Of a stretch of 64,000 bases of DNA, positions 8,258-17,419 are shown piece by piece. This DNA is from Catellatospora sp. IY07-71. GTDB taxonomy: Bacteria; Actinomycetota; Actinomycetes; Mycobacteriales; Micromonosporaceae. Below the pieces are notes generated by a model, which was given only the letters and a program-made list of their open reading frames with translations, was not told the DNA's origin and made no database searches. The stretch is from positions 5,117,501-5,181,500 of the forward strand of contig NZ_AP023360.1 of the NCBI RefSeq assembly GCF_018326265.1, given 5' to 3'. Every line of letters begins with the position of its first letter. Position 1 is the first letter of the stretch. A program made the position numbers and the translations under genes.

Positions 8258-9229
8258 GTGGGTGTCTGGCGGGTACCGGTGGATCTGCTCGTACGCAGCC
8301 GTTTCACGATCTCGCCGCTGACCGACACCTTCGCCGCGCTGCGGACGCTGCGCCGCGCCCCTCACCCATGGCAGCAGGCCTGGCGACAGCCGCACCTGGC
8401 CGCGTACAAGCAGATGCTGGCCCGGCAGCCGAAGGTGCGAGCGCTGCTCGCGGCGTCGTTCGGCTTCCATTGGATCGCGGACTTCTTCACCCGGGTCCCG
8501 CCGACGGCGGCGCCGACCTTCGCCGAGGAGCTCGCGGCGATCGCCGGGTACACCGACGAGCAGATCCGCGACGACCTGCGGGCGACCAGACCGGGCCCGC
8601 TCGACGACCTGCTGTCCGGCGAAGGGCTGGCCCAGACCGCGGTGTATCTGCTGGACTGGGTCTGGACGCACACGGTCGCGCCGGAGTGGCCCGCGCGCGA
8701 GCAGCGGCTGAGGGCCGACGTGGTGGCGCGCACCGCTCGGCTCAGCGCCGAAGGCTGGGCGGGCGCCTTCGCAGACCTGGAAGGCACCGTGCGCTGGCTG
8801 GGCGAGGGCCGCCTGCAGGTCAACGACCTGCCTGAACCGCCCGTGCCGCTCGACCAGGCCGAACGGCTGGTGTTCGTCCCGGCGCACTACTCCCGCGGCT
8901 GGGTGCTGTGGAATCGGCCCACCTGCTTCGGTCTGGTGTACCCGGCCCGTGGCGTCCTCGCCGAGACCACCCCGCCGGCGCCGGACGGGCTGGACCGGCT
9001 GATCGGCCCGAACCGGGCGGCCATCCTGCGCCGCCTGGACACGCCGGTGAGCACGTCGCACCTGGCCGCGCTCACCGGCCTGGCCCTGGGCTCGGTCAGC
9101 GACCATCTGCGGGTGCTGCTCGACGCGGGCGCGGTGGCCAAGTGCCGGTCCGGGCGCGAGGTGCTGTACTGGCGCACGCCACTCGGCGAGGCCATGACCG
9201 GCCGCGCGGGTCAGAAAGGCCGCACGTAG
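8258..9229 (+). CDS. ArsR-type transcriptional regulator with DUF5937-like N-terminus
   Basis: The product is 323 residues. The last 80 residues form a winged helix: LDTPVSTSHLAALTGLALGSVSDHLRVLLDAGAV, then SGREVLYWRTPLG. This is the ArsR pattern in which the recognition helix follows 'SVSDHL'. The N-terminal 230 residues match the long domain found in actinomycete ArsR relatives. No cysteine metal site is apparent, so the ligand is unknown. It is divergent from the MFS gene, which is its likely target. Its 3' end overlaps that of the GNAT gene on the other strand by 19 bases. Confidence 0.8.
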   Translation: MGVWRVPVDLLVRSRFTISPLTDTFAALRTLRRAPHPWQQAWRQPHLAAYKQMLARQPKVRALLAASFGFHWIADFFTRVPPTAAPTFAEELAAIAGYTDEQIRDDLRATRPGPLDDLLSGEGLAQTAVYLLDWVWTHTVAPEWPAREQRLRADVVARTARLSAEGWAGAFADLEGTVRWLGEGRLQVNDLPEPPVPLDQAERLVFVPAHYSRGWVLWNRPTCFGLVYPARGVLAETTPPAPDGLDRLIGPNRAAILRRLDTPVSTSHLAALTGLALGSVSDHLRVLLDAGAVAKCRSGREVLYWRTPLGEAMTGRAGQKGRT

Positions 9230-10182
9230 CGGGCGAAGCGGTGCTCGACGGCGAATCCGGCCGACCGGTACAGCCCGAGCGCGCCGGTCGGGCTGTCCGC
9301 GTCGACCCCGAGCCCGGCCAGCGCGAACCCGTCGAGTTGGGCCTGTCGCAGCGTAGCGGCGAGCAGCGCGCCCGCCAGACCGCGGCGCCGGTGTTCGCGC
9401 CGCGTGCCGACTACGGTGATCCACGCCTCGGACCGGCCCGTCGCCTGAGTGTCGGCCTGATAGTGGTGAGCCAGCAGGATCGCCGCCAGACCGCCGTCGG
9501 CGGGCGCCGGGTGGTCGGCGGTGGCGACGTACGACAGGCCGGGGCGGAACGCGGGCGTGCCGGTGATCCAGTGCCGCCACGTGTCGGCCGCCCGTTCGGA
9601 GAAGCCCCAGTGGTCGGCGAACGCCGCGTTGCGGACCAGGCGGGCGGCCTCGACGTGGCGGTCCGGATCGAACCGCTCGATCCGGTACCCGGCGGGCACC
9701 GAGACCTGCGGCAGCTCGCCGGACAGCGGGCGGCGCATCGCGAAGAACCAGCGCTGCGGCGCGAAACCCGCGCCCGCGAACAGGGCCTGCTTGCCGTCGT
9801 TGGCGTCGCTGACCTCGGCATGCAGCTCGCAGGGGGCGCCCGGATGCCGGGCGCCGGCCACGGCCGGAGTCGTCTTGAGTGCCCAGTCCAGCAGCTGCCT
9901 GCCCAGGCCCTGCCGCCGGTACGCCGGGTGCACGACGCCGTCGAAGAAGACCCGGTGCACGGGGACCGGCGAATCGTTGGTCCGCAGCACACCCGCGGCG
10001 GCCAGGCGCCCGCCGTCCCACGCCCCGAGGGTCGCGTTCGCCAGGTCGAGGTGGGGGTCCTGCAGCTCGCGGGCGAGGTCGTCGGCGTCGTAGTGCTCGC
10101 CGGTCCGGTCGACCTGCTCTGCCTCGGCGACCGCGTCGGCCCAGCCGGCGGCGTCGCTGACCCGTAGCGGTTCCCATCGCAT
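9211..10182 (-). CDS. Double-domain GNAT acetyltransferase
   Basis: The start is ATG 10182 (MRWEPLRVSDAAG), giving 323 residues. Two GNAT folds follow each other. The first acetyl-CoA loop is in HPAYRRQGLGRQLLDWAL and the second in TRREHRRRGLAGALLAATL. The family moves an acetyl group from acetyl-CoA to an amine on a small molecule or protein. Twin-domain members often have one degenerate half, but here both keep the Q/R-x-x-G-x-G/A loop. It ends tail to tail with the ArsR gene. The neighbouring exporter and regulator suggest a resistance or detoxification role, which is inference. Confidence 0.85.
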   Translation of the reverse strand: MRWEPLRVSDAAGWADAVAEAEQVDRTGEHYDADDLARELQDPHLDLANATLGAWDGGRLAAAGVLRTNDSPVPVHRVFFDGVVHPAYRRQGLGRQLLDWALKTTPAVAGARHPGAPCELHAEVSDANDGKQALFAGAGFAPQRWFFAMRRPLSGELPQVSVPAGYRIERFDPDRHVEAARLVRNAAFADHWGFSERAADTWRHWITGTPAFRPGLSYVATADHPAPADGGLAAILLAHHYQADTQATGRSEAWITVVGTRREHRRRGLAGALLAATLRQAQLDGFALAGLGVDADSPTGALGLYRSAGFAVEHRFARYVRPF

Positions 10183-10395
10183 CGCGCGAGCGTATGTACG
10201 CGCCGCGACCGGCCGCGAGCGAATTACGCGCCACCACGGCATTGCGGCCCGGTGGCCGGCGGGACATTGATCCTCGGACTGCCGATGAGCCGAGCGCTCC
10301 TGCTGGCGGGCCCCGCGGGCGTGCCGGCAGCCCAGCCGGCCGACCGGACCGTAGGGCACCGGGCACCGCACCCGCGTCACGAGAGGCCCTGGCGC

Positions 10396-11043
10396 TCAGG
10401 TGGCGTCGAGCCACGCGAGCACCGCCAGGACCCGGCGGTTGTCGTCGAGGGCCGGCGGCAGGTCGAGCTTCGTCAGGATGTTGTTGATGTGCTTGTCGAC
10501 GGCCTTCTCGGTGACGTGCAGCCGGGTGGCGATGGCCGCGTTCGAGCGGCCCTGGGCCATGAGCGAGAGCACTTCCCGCTCGCGGCCGGTGAGGCGGTCG
10601 AGCGGCCGGGCGCTGAGCAGCCCGGCCACCACCTCCGGATCGAGCACGGTGCCGCCCGCGGCGACCTGGCGCACGGCCGCCACGAAGCCGTCGACGTCGA
10701 CGACCCGGTCCTTGAGCAGGTAACCCACCGATCCGGTGCCCCCGGCCAGCAGCTCGCGGGCGTACAGCGGCTCGACGAACTGGCTGAGCACGAGGACGGG
10801 CAGGCCGGGCCGGGCCGACCGTGCCCTGACGACCGCCTCCAGACCTTCGGTGGTCAGCGTCGGGGGCAGGCGCACGTCCACGATCGCGACGTCCAGATCG
10901 TCGCGGGTCAGCGCGGCGGCGAGCGCGTCGGCGTCGGCGACGGCGGCGACGACCGTGATGCCGCAGGCCTCGAGGATCCTGGTCAGGCCGACGCGCAGCA
11001 GCATCTGGTCCTCGGCCACGAGGGCTCTCAGCGGGTCTGGCAC
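10396..11043 (-). CDS. NarL/LuxR-type response regulator
   Basis: The start is GTG 11043 (VPDPLRALVAEDQM), overlapping the kinase stop by 16 bases; the product is 215 residues. The receiver domain has the acidic pocket VAEDQ and the phospho-acceptor Asp in VAIVDVRLPP. It also has the conserved Lys in YLLKDRV. The C-terminal helix-turn-helix reads LTGREREVLSLMAQGRSN, then VTEKAVDKHINNILTKL. It is the last gene of an operon with an ABC transporter and a histidine kinase, and probably controls that operon. Confidence 0.92.
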   Translation of the reverse strand: MPDPLRALVAEDQMLLRVGLTRILEACGITVVAAVADADALAAALTRDDLDVAIVDVRLPPTLTTEGLEAVVRARSARPGLPVLVLSQFVEPLYARELLAGGTGSVGYLLKDRVVDVDGFVAAVRQVAAGGTVLDPEVVAGLLSARPLDRLTGREREVLSLMAQGRSNAAIATRLHVTEKAVDKHINNILTKLDLPPALDDNRRVLAVLAWLDAT

Positions 11044-12269
11044 CGCACCTCCATGCGCACCTCGGTGCCGCCGCCGGCGGGGCTCGTCACGGACATGGTC
11101 CCGTCGAAGGCGGCCAGTCGCCGTGCCACCCCGGCCAGGCCGCCGCCACGCGGGTCGGCACCGCCACGGCCGTCGTCGCCGACGGTCAGCCGCAGCGTCT
11201 CGCCGTCGTGCTCGCCGACGACCCAGGCCCGCGACGCCCGGGCGTGCTTGGCCACGTTGGCCAGGCACTCCGCGACGGCGAAGTAGGCGGCCGACTCGAC
11301 CGGCGCGGCCAGGCGGGGCAGGCGCAGCGCGACGGTGACGGGAATGGGTATCGGTATGGCCAGCGCTTCGACGCCCCAGGCGAGCCCACGGTCGGCCAGC
11401 ACCGGCGGGTGGATGCCGCGCACGAGCGTGCGCAGGTCCTCCAGCGCGCTCACCGTCGTCTGCCGGGCCTCGCGCAGCAGCTCGACGGCCGAGTCCGGGT
11501 CGGTGTACACCAGCTTCTCGGCCAACCCGACGTTCATGCCCGCGGCGGCGATCCTGGCCTGCGCGCCGTCGTGCAGGTCGCGTTCGATCCGGCGGAGCTC
11601 GGCCGCGTTGTGGTCGACGGTCGCGGTGCGGGACTCGACGACCTGATCCACCCGCCTGCGCAGCTGCTCGCTGCGGGAGTGGCCGAGGATGGCCTGGTCG
11701 GTGCGCAGGCGGGCACGGACCATCGGCACGGTGACGAACCACCATCCCAGCAGGGACGGCCCCACCAGCAGGCAGGCCGCGGCGGTCCACAGCAGGCTGC
11801 CCTGGGCCGCGCCGATGACGATGTGGACCGGCGGGCCGGCCAGCAGCAGCGCTGGCAGCAGGGACATGAGCAGGCCGCCGGTGCCGGAGAACCAGCAGAA
11901 CGCGAAGTCGCGCCACCGCGCCGGGTCGCGTACCCAGACCATCATGGTGGTGATCGGGTTGCTGCCGGTGGTGTCGGCGTATCCGGCGGCGACGGGCTCA
12001 TCCAGCAGCCGCGCCGCGACGGCGCGGTGCGCCCGGGCCAGGCGCGCCGCCAGCGGGACGAGCAGCCACAGCATCAGGAACCCGGTCAGCGACAGCAAAG
12101 CCGGGAACGCGCCGGTCATGAGCAGGGCCAGCACCAGCGCCGCGATCCCCGCCACCGCGTGGCCGGCCGACAGCGCGGTGAGCCGCAGCCGTTCGAGGAC
12201 CCCGGCCCGGCCGACGGCGGTGGCCGGCACCGCGGTCAGCGGTGCCGGCCACGCCTGCGAGGTCCCCAT
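11028..12269 (-). CDS. Sensor histidine kinase (HisKA_3 type)
   Basis: The protein is 413 residues from ATG 12269 (MGTSQAWPAP). Four or more hydrophobic segments fill the first 180 residues, with no clear extracellular sensor domain. The phospho-acceptor motif is ERDLHDGAQARIAAAG at about residue 230. The ATPase domain shows GDDGRGGADPRGGGLAG near the C-terminus. Kinases with small intramembrane sensors next to ABC transporters often sense transport activity or membrane stress; that is a family generality. The gene is coupled by overlap to its response regulator. Confidence 0.9.
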   Translation of the reverse strand: MGTSQAWPAPLTAVPATAVGRAGVLERLRLTALSAGHAVAGIAALVLALLMTGAFPALLSLTGFLMLWLLVPLAARLARAHRAVAARLLDEPVAAGYADTTGSNPITTMMVWVRDPARWRDFAFCWFSGTGGLLMSLLPALLLAGPPVHIVIGAAQGSLLWTAAACLLVGPSLLGWWFVTVPMVRARLRTDQAILGHSRSEQLRRRVDQVVESRTATVDHNAAELRRIERDLHDGAQARIAAAGMNVGLAEKLVYTDPDSAVELLREARQTTVSALEDLRTLVRGIHPPVLADRGLAWGVEALAIPIPIPVTVALRLPRLAAPVESAAYFAVAECLANVAKHARASRAWVVGEHDGETLRLTVGDDGRGGADPRGGGLAGVARRLAAFDGTMSVTSPAGGGTEVRMEVRCQTR

Positions 12270-12283
12270 GACCCGAGAGTCTC

Positions 12284-13606
12284 TCACCGGGCCGGCCGGC
12301 GCTGCGCGCCCCAGGCTGCTGCGACCGCCAGCGCCGCCGCCACGGCTGCGACCGCCGGCACCAGCCACAGCTGGCCGTCGGGCACCACCCCTTCGTGCCG
12401 GACGATCGCGTACGGCACGGCCGTCGCTGACGCGCCCAGCAGCCCGAGCGCGATCCCGATCACGGACACGACCGCCGCCTCCAGGAGAACGCCGGTGCGC
12501 ACCTGGCCGCGGGTCGCGCCGAGCCGCCAGAGCCGGTCCAGCTCGGCCCGGCGGCCGACCACCGCGGCGACGGCCGCGTTGACCACCATGATGGCGGCGA
12601 ACAGGCAGATCATCCCGATGACCACCGAGTTGAGCGTGGTGATGGTGTCGCCCACGCCCTCGGGATCGCGGGCGGCGGTGAGCGTACGGCTGTCGATACC
12701 GACCATCAGCAGCGTGCCGACGGCGGTCGACACGAACACGATGACCGGGGCGAGCATCGCGGCGAACAGATGGGCCCGCCGGGTCGTGTTCTCAGCGGCC
12801 AGGTAGCCGCTGCCGGAGCCGGCCAGCAGCGGGCGCAGCGGCCCGGCCAGCAGCCGCAGCAGCACCGGCGCCAGCGTGGCCAACCCGACCCCGGCCACGA
12901 TCGACGCCGATCCCGACGTCTGCATCGCGGCGTACGCGTCAGCGGACTTGCCGGTGACGGTGACGGTGACGACCGCCGACACCAGACCCGACGCGATCAG
13001 CACAGCCCCGATCAGGGTCCGCCACCAGCGCATACGGTGCACCGGAACCTCCGCCCGGCGCAGTGAGAACGCGGCGGCGCCGCGAGTGGCACGCCCCGAC
13101 GAGATCACCGCGGCGACCACGCTGACCAGCACGACCAGCCCCGCCGCCGCGGACAGCGACTCCGGGCCGCCGCCGTAGGCCGACGCCGCCGAGATCAGGC
13201 CACCGCGTTGCAGGGCGTCGAACAGGACCCGGCCGCCGACCGCGGCCACCCCGGCACCGGCGGCCGCCGCGAGCAGCGTCACGGCTGCGGCCTCGTACAC
13301 GATCAGGGCCCGCACCTGCCGGGGGGTCGCGCCGATCGTCCGCAGCAGCGCGGCCTCGCCGATCCGCTGCTCGGCGACGATGCCGACGGTCGAGACCACG
13401 GAGAACAGCACGATCAGCGATCCCCAGCTGCCGACGACGGCGCCCATGATGATCAGCAGCTCGCGGTCGGCGTCGTGCGCACCGGCCGCCGACTGCACCA
13501 GGGTGGCGAAGGATGCCATCAGCGCCGAGCCGAGCAGGACGGCCGCCAGGGTCGCCGCGGCTGCCGGGATGCGGTGGCGCAGCGAGCGCAGTGCCAGCGC
13601 GGTCAT
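12284..13606 (-). CDS. FtsX/MacB-type ABC transporter permease
   Basis: The start ATG 13606 overlaps the ATPase stop at 13603; the product is 440 residues. It has a transmembrane segment near the N-terminus (LAAVLLGSALMASF). Two groups of three more follow, each ending in a segment after a motif like LLRTIGATPRQVRALI and LWRLGATRGQVRTGVL. These 'R-x-x-G-A-T-x-x-Q-V' repeats are the coupling helices of the FtsX family. Such permeases export lipids or antimicrobial compounds, or transmit force across the membrane. The gene lies between its ATPase and a histidine kinase in one operon. Confidence 0.88.
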   Translation of the reverse strand: MTALALRSLRHRIPAAAATLAAVLLGSALMASFATLVQSAAGAHDADRELLIIMGAVVGSWGSLIVLFSVVSTVGIVAEQRIGEAALLRTIGATPRQVRALIVYEAAAVTLLAAAAGAGVAAVGGRVLFDALQRGGLISAASAYGGGPESLSAAAGLVVLVSVVAAVISSGRATRGAAAFSLRRAEVPVHRMRWWRTLIGAVLIASGLVSAVVTVTVTGKSADAYAAMQTSGSASIVAGVGLATLAPVLLRLLAGPLRPLLAGSGSGYLAAENTTRRAHLFAAMLAPVIVFVSTAVGTLLMVGIDSRTLTAARDPEGVGDTITTLNSVVIGMICLFAAIMVVNAAVAAVVGRRAELDRLWRLGATRGQVRTGVLLEAAVVSVIGIALGLLGASATAVPYAIVRHEGVVPDGQLWLVPAVAAVAAALAVAAAWGAQRRPAR

Positions 13607-14355
13607 CGGGCCGCCCCGATGAGCTGGTCGAGGTGCGCCAGCTGCGCGGCGACGGCGTCGGCGGTGGGGGCGGTCATCCGCCCGGCGACCTTCCCGTCGA
13701 CCAGGAACACGACGGTGTCGGCGCAGGAGGCCGCCACCGGGTCGTGGGTGACCATCACGGTCGTCTGCCCGAGTTCGTCGACGGCGGCGCGCAGCAGCTG
13801 CAGCACCTCGCGTGCGGTCGTGCTGTCGAGCGCGCCCGTCGGCTCGTCTGCCAGCAGCACGGCGGGCCGGATGACCAGCGCCCGGGCGATGGCGACCCGC
13901 TGCTGCTGGCCTCCGGAAAGGGCACCGGGCAGGTGCCCGGCCCGATTCTCCAGCCCCACCCGGGCCAGGGCCTGCCGCACGGCCCGCGGGTCGGCGCGCC
14001 GGCCGGCCAGGCGGGCGGGCAGCGCCACGTTCTCTTCCGCGGTCAGGTACGGGACGAGGCTGAAGTCCTGGAACACGAAGCCGATGCGGTCGCGGCGCAT
14101 CCGGGTGCGCCGGGCCTCGTCCCAGCACGTGACGTCGACGCCGTCCAGCAGGACGCGGCCGGACGTCGGTTGCTCCAGGCCCGCCACGCAGGCCAGCAAC
14201 GTCGACTTGCCTGAGCCTGACGGGCCCATGACGGCCGTGAACGTGCCGCGGGCGAGGATGAGGTCGACGCCGACGAGCGCGTCCACGGTGCCCGCGCCGG
14301 ACCCGTGCCGTTTGGTGAGCGCCTCGACCGCGAGGGCGGGAGTGTTTTCGTTCAT
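13603..14355 (-). CDS. ABC transporter ATP-binding protein (MacB/LolD type)
   Basis: The protein is 250 residues. It has Walker A (GPSGSGKST), the Q-loop in FVFQDFSL, the signature LSGGQQQR, Walker B (VLLADEPTGALD) and the H-loop (VTHD). It is the first gene of a minus-strand operon of four genes: ATPase, permease, kinase and regulator. The order and overlaps indicate a transporter with its own sensing system, commonly linked to resistance against membrane-active antibiotics. Confidence 0.92.
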   Translation of the reverse strand: MNENTPALAVEALTKRHGSGAGTVDALVGVDLILARGTFTAVMGPSGSGKSTLLACVAGLEQPTSGRVLLDGVDVTCWDEARRTRMRRDRIGFVFQDFSLVPYLTAEENVALPARLAGRRADPRAVRQALARVGLENRAGHLPGALSGGQQQRVAIARALVIRPAVLLADEPTGALDSTTAREVLQLLRAAVDELGQTTVMVTHDPVAASCADTVVFLVDGKVAGRMTAPTADAVAAQLAHLDQLIGAAR

Positions 14356-14633
14356 GCCACGACGCTAGGCAGCCGGCCGCAGGTGATCGATAGTGCTGAT
14401 CCGTCACTGTCCGGTGGGGCTGGCCCCACCGCGGCGGACGCCGACCCAGCCCGGCTCAGCGGGCATTGCGCTCGCGCGCCCCGACCGCGAGCTGTAGCGT
14501 TCGGCGTCGCATCCGCTGGAGGAGATCACGCTGGCGGGCCGGCTGATTGTCCGCCGCCGACGCGACCAGGCTGGACGCCGCCGACGCTGAGCAGGACGGG
14601 TCGAACGCCACCAGGGCGTGCACGCCGGTGACG

Positions 14634-14996
14634 TCAGGAAGACGTCAGGCAGAAGGGGTGGCCAGCCGGATCCAGGAATACCCGCCAGCGTCCGCCGCCG
14701 GGCTGATGGTCCGGTTTGGTCGCACCGAGTTCCAGCGCCAGCTCTTCCATCGCATCGAGGTCGTCAGCGCGGAAATCCAGGTGGAACTGTTGTGGCACGT
14801 CCTGACCCGGCCACTGCGGAGCCCGGTATCCGTCAACCCGCTGGAATCCCAGATCACAGCCGGAGTCGTCCGTCAGAGCGACGAACTCGCTCGTGCTGAA
14901 GAGTTCGCGCATCCCGGTCAGCGCACCGTAGAAGCCCGCCAGCGTCTGCGGGTCGGCACAGTCCAGCGTCACCCCTCGCAGTTCAGCGCCTGGCAC
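14634..14996 (-). CDS. VOC-family (glyoxalase/bleomycin-resistance fold) protein
   Basis: The GTG start at 14996 follows a strong GAAGGAG; the product is 120 residues. The pattern is that of a single VOC domain: ELRGVTLDCADPQTLAGFYG at the start, QQFHLDFRADDLDAME in the middle and VFLDPAGHPFCL at the end. VOC proteins use a metal-binding fold as lyases, dioxygenases or antibiotic-binding proteins. The His in FHLDF fits a metal ligand. The substrate is unknown. The gene stands alone. Confidence 0.8.
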   Translation of the reverse strand: MPGAELRGVTLDCADPQTLAGFYGALTGMRELFSTSEFVALTDDSGCDLGFQRVDGYRAPQWPGQDVPQQFHLDFRADDLDAMEELALELGATKPDHQPGGGRWRVFLDPAGHPFCLTSS

Positions 14997-15328
14997 TGTC
15001 CGCTCCTTCGCGTCCGCGCGGCTGTCTCGGTAAGCCGCCGCTGCACGCGATCACCAGCCCACAGCCACACCGTACTCGCCACATCCACCGCTGAAGTAGC
15101 GGTTTACCCTTGCCTCAGCGCAACGGGCGGCTGTGCCCGGCGCTTTCGGTACGCGTGCCAGGCCCGTACGTCGCCGCGCTGGAGTTCCGTGTCGCGTCGG
15201 CGAGATAGCGCTGCGCGGCCCGGCAGGACCGCGCCAGCGATGGGGTGTGCCTGACCCGATGGGCGTCAAGACCGGTGCTGACCGGCGACGGGCCCGGTGG
15301 GGAGCACGACGCGCGGTGCGGGGGTCAG

Positions 15329-15348
15329 CCCCCGGGCGAACCCGGGGG
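15329..15348 (+). other. GC-rich tetraloop hairpin in a leader
   Basis: CCCCCGGG at 15329-15336 and CCCGGGGG at 15341-15348 pair perfectly around CGAA. It lies about 80 bases before the membrane-protein start at 15430, so it may affect its messenger RNA. The stretch 14997-15429 otherwise shows no convincing gene. Confidence 0.4.
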
Positions 15349-15429
15349 TCGGCCGCATGGTTCGGCGAGGTGGCTTCCGGAAGGCTCATGGGCGGCTTTG
15401 ACGTGCTGATCCGTGTTCTGGAGCGTGCC

Positions 15430-16452
15430 ATGACCATCCTCAAGACAGCCGCCGGTGCGATAGGCGGCCGGCACCGCCCGCTGACGGCCAACGCAATGGC
15501 CATGTTCACCCTGGTGCTGCTGTGCGCCGTGGGTATGTTCACCGATGACCGCATGCTGCTGGGCGAGTCGGTGTGGCTGAAGCCTATGAAGTTCGGCTTC
15601 GCCATGGGAGTGTACGGCCTGACGCTGGCGTGGCTGCTCGGCAGGCTGCACCGGGGCAGACGCCTCGGCTGGTGGCTGGGCACCCTCTTCGCCGTCGCCG
15701 GGCTGCTGGACGTCGGCGCCGTCGTCTACGCCGCCGCCAACGGCACCGTCAGCCACTTCAACGCCAACACCGACCCGGTCGCCGAGACCGTGCGGACGGT
15801 GTTCAACTTCGGTGTCCTGCCGCTGCTGCTCACGACCCTCGTCATCGCCGTCCTGGTCCTGATCCAGCGGCCCGGCGACCGTGCGCTGACCCGTGCCCTG
15901 CGCGCGGGGCTAGGGCTCGCCGTCGCCGGCATGGTCGTGGCCGTCTGGCTGAGCAACTCCGACGCCGCGCCCCGCACGGTGACCGACGCCAACGGGAACG
16001 TGGTGACGATGAACGGCGGCCACGGCATCGGCGACCCCGACGGCAGCGGCATGGCCGTCACCCACTGGAGCACCACCGGCGGCGACCTGCGCGTGCCGCA
16101 CTTCGTCGGGTTGCACGGCATCCAGCTGCTGCTGCTCGTCGCAGGCGTACTGAGCGTGCTCGCGGCCCGGCGCGGCTGGCTGCGCGACGAACGCGTCCGC
16201 GCCCGGCTGGTGGGTGTCGCCGGACTCGGCTACACCGGTCTGTTCGCGGTGCTGACCTGGCAGGCCAGGCGGGGTCAGTCGGTGATCCACCCCGACTGGC
16301 AGACGTCGCTGGCCTTCGCGGTGCTGACGGTGGCGGTCCTGTGGGCGACCGCCGCCGTGGTCGCCGTCGCGCGCAGACGCGCTGAGCCGCGCCTGCTCCG
16401 TACAACGGAGACAGAGCCGCGCCTGCTCGACATCGGTGCGACAGGTCGGTGA
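15430..16452 (+). CDS. Multi-pass membrane protein of unknown function
   Basis: The preferred start is ATG 15430 (MTILKTAAGA), with GGAG seven bases upstream, giving 340 residues; ATG 15388 is an alternative with GGAAGG close to it. About eight hydrophobic segments are visible, for example LTANAMAMFTLVLLCAVGMF, FAMGVYGLTLAWLLG and a final one near LAFAVLTVAVLWATAAVVAV. A loop of about 60 residues with SNSDAAPRTVTDANGN and HFVGLHGIQ lies outside the segments. The His and Met residues there could bind a metal or haem, but this is speculation. I do not recognise the family. Confidence 0.7.
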   Translation: MTILKTAAGAIGGRHRPLTANAMAMFTLVLLCAVGMFTDDRMLLGESVWLKPMKFGFAMGVYGLTLAWLLGRLHRGRRLGWWLGTLFAVAGLLDVGAVVYAAANGTVSHFNANTDPVAETVRTVFNFGVLPLLLTTLVIAVLVLIQRPGDRALTRALRAGLGLAVAGMVVAVWLSNSDAAPRTVTDANGNVVTMNGGHGIGDPDGSGMAVTHWSTTGGDLRVPHFVGLHGIQLLLLVAGVLSVLAARRGWLRDERVRARLVGVAGLGYTGLFAVLTWQARRGQSVIHPDWQTSLAFAVLTVAVLWATAAVVAVARRRAEPRLLRTTETEPRLLDIGATGR

Positions 16453-16480
16453 GACGGCAGGCGATAGGGGAGGTGGGCAC

Positions 16481-17278
16481 GTGCCGTGGCCGTTAAGCTC
16501 TGCGGACGTGGTGCGATGGACCAATACTCCGATCTTCGGCTGCTACATGGGCGTGCGGGCCACGGTCGAGGTCGAGCAGGCGGCCGTGCGTGAGGTGGTG
16601 CTGTCCGACGGGTTCGTGCAGCACGAGCCGGACTACCCCATGGGCGCGGACGAGATCGCGGAGATCGAGGCCAGGGCGCTGGCCGGCGTGCGGTCGGCTC
16701 TGGACGATCTGGAGCCGCACGTCGGTCCGCTGGGAGTGGTGCTGGTCCGGCACGTGGTCCATCCGATCGACTCGTCCTGGGGGGGCATCCACTCGGCCGC
16801 CTCGCGGGCGGTGCGGGAGTCGGTCGAGCAGCTTCCGGTTCCCGTGGGCTTCGCCCGGCACTGGCTCGCAGCCACCGCGGAGCCCGGCGGACGGGTACGG
16901 GCGCGGGTCACCAACCCGGCCGACGTCGGCAGCGACGTGGGCGGGGCGAGAGTGACCGTCGAGGTGGAGCGCGTGCCGGCGCGGGAGGTCGCGGTCGGCC
17001 GCGGCTTCGTCGTGGTCTCCGACGCCGACCGCGAGGCCGTCACCGAGGCGCGGGTGGCCGAGCTGGAGCAGGGTGCCGTGCGCGCGGTCCACACGATTCT
17101 GGACGAGATGGAGTCCACGACGGGTCCGTTGCGCGTCAACCTCGTCCGGCACCGGTTCCGTCCCGTGGACTCCACGGGCTCGGCGATCGCGGCTGCGCTC
17201 GCCCGCGGTCTGCGCAGGGCGGTCCAGGAACTGGACTCGGCGCAGGCGGACACGCTGAGCGGGCCGTACATCGGCTGA
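16481..17278 (+). CDS. Tandem EF-G domain IV-like protein
   Basis: The GTG start at 16481 follows GGGGAGG; the product is 265 residues. Two related halves, at about 25-125 and 165-260, read VRATVEVEQ...ALDDLEPHVGPLGVVLVRHVVHPIDSS and ARVTVEVER...ILDEMESTTGPLRVNLVRHRFRPVDST. The layout resembles domain IV of elongation factor G, where a 'GP-L' turn is followed by 'H-x-VDSS' and a final helix. It has no GTPase domain. Free-standing domain IV pairs might act on ribosomes, but function is unknown. Two copies in one chain suggest a duplication. Confidence 0.55.
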   Translation: MPWPLSSADVVRWTNTPIFGCYMGVRATVEVEQAAVREVVLSDGFVQHEPDYPMGADEIAEIEARALAGVRSALDDLEPHVGPLGVVLVRHVVHPIDSSWGGIHSAASRAVRESVEQLPVPVGFARHWLAATAEPGGRVRARVTNPADVGSDVGGARVTVEVERVPAREVAVGRGFVVVSDADREAVTEARVAELEQGAVRAVHTILDEMESTTGPLRVNLVRHRFRPVDSTGSAIAAALARGLRRAVQELDSAQADTLSGPYIG

Positions 17279-17419
17279 CGGGGCGGCGGCCGCTCGCGCG
17301 GCTCTGCGGACTCCTAGGCGGGTGATCCGGGTTCAGGGCGTAGCCTCACCCGGGCCGGGAGCGCAGCCGGTGCGAAGTCGGGCTGGGACGGTTCACCGGG
17401 CCCGGATACCATCGCGCCG

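Noticed and set aside
8195-10414. Long minus-strand frame across the ArsR and GNAT genes
   Set aside because: It overlaps two well-supported genes in the wrong frame and is rich in Arg and Pro, as expected of a shadow.
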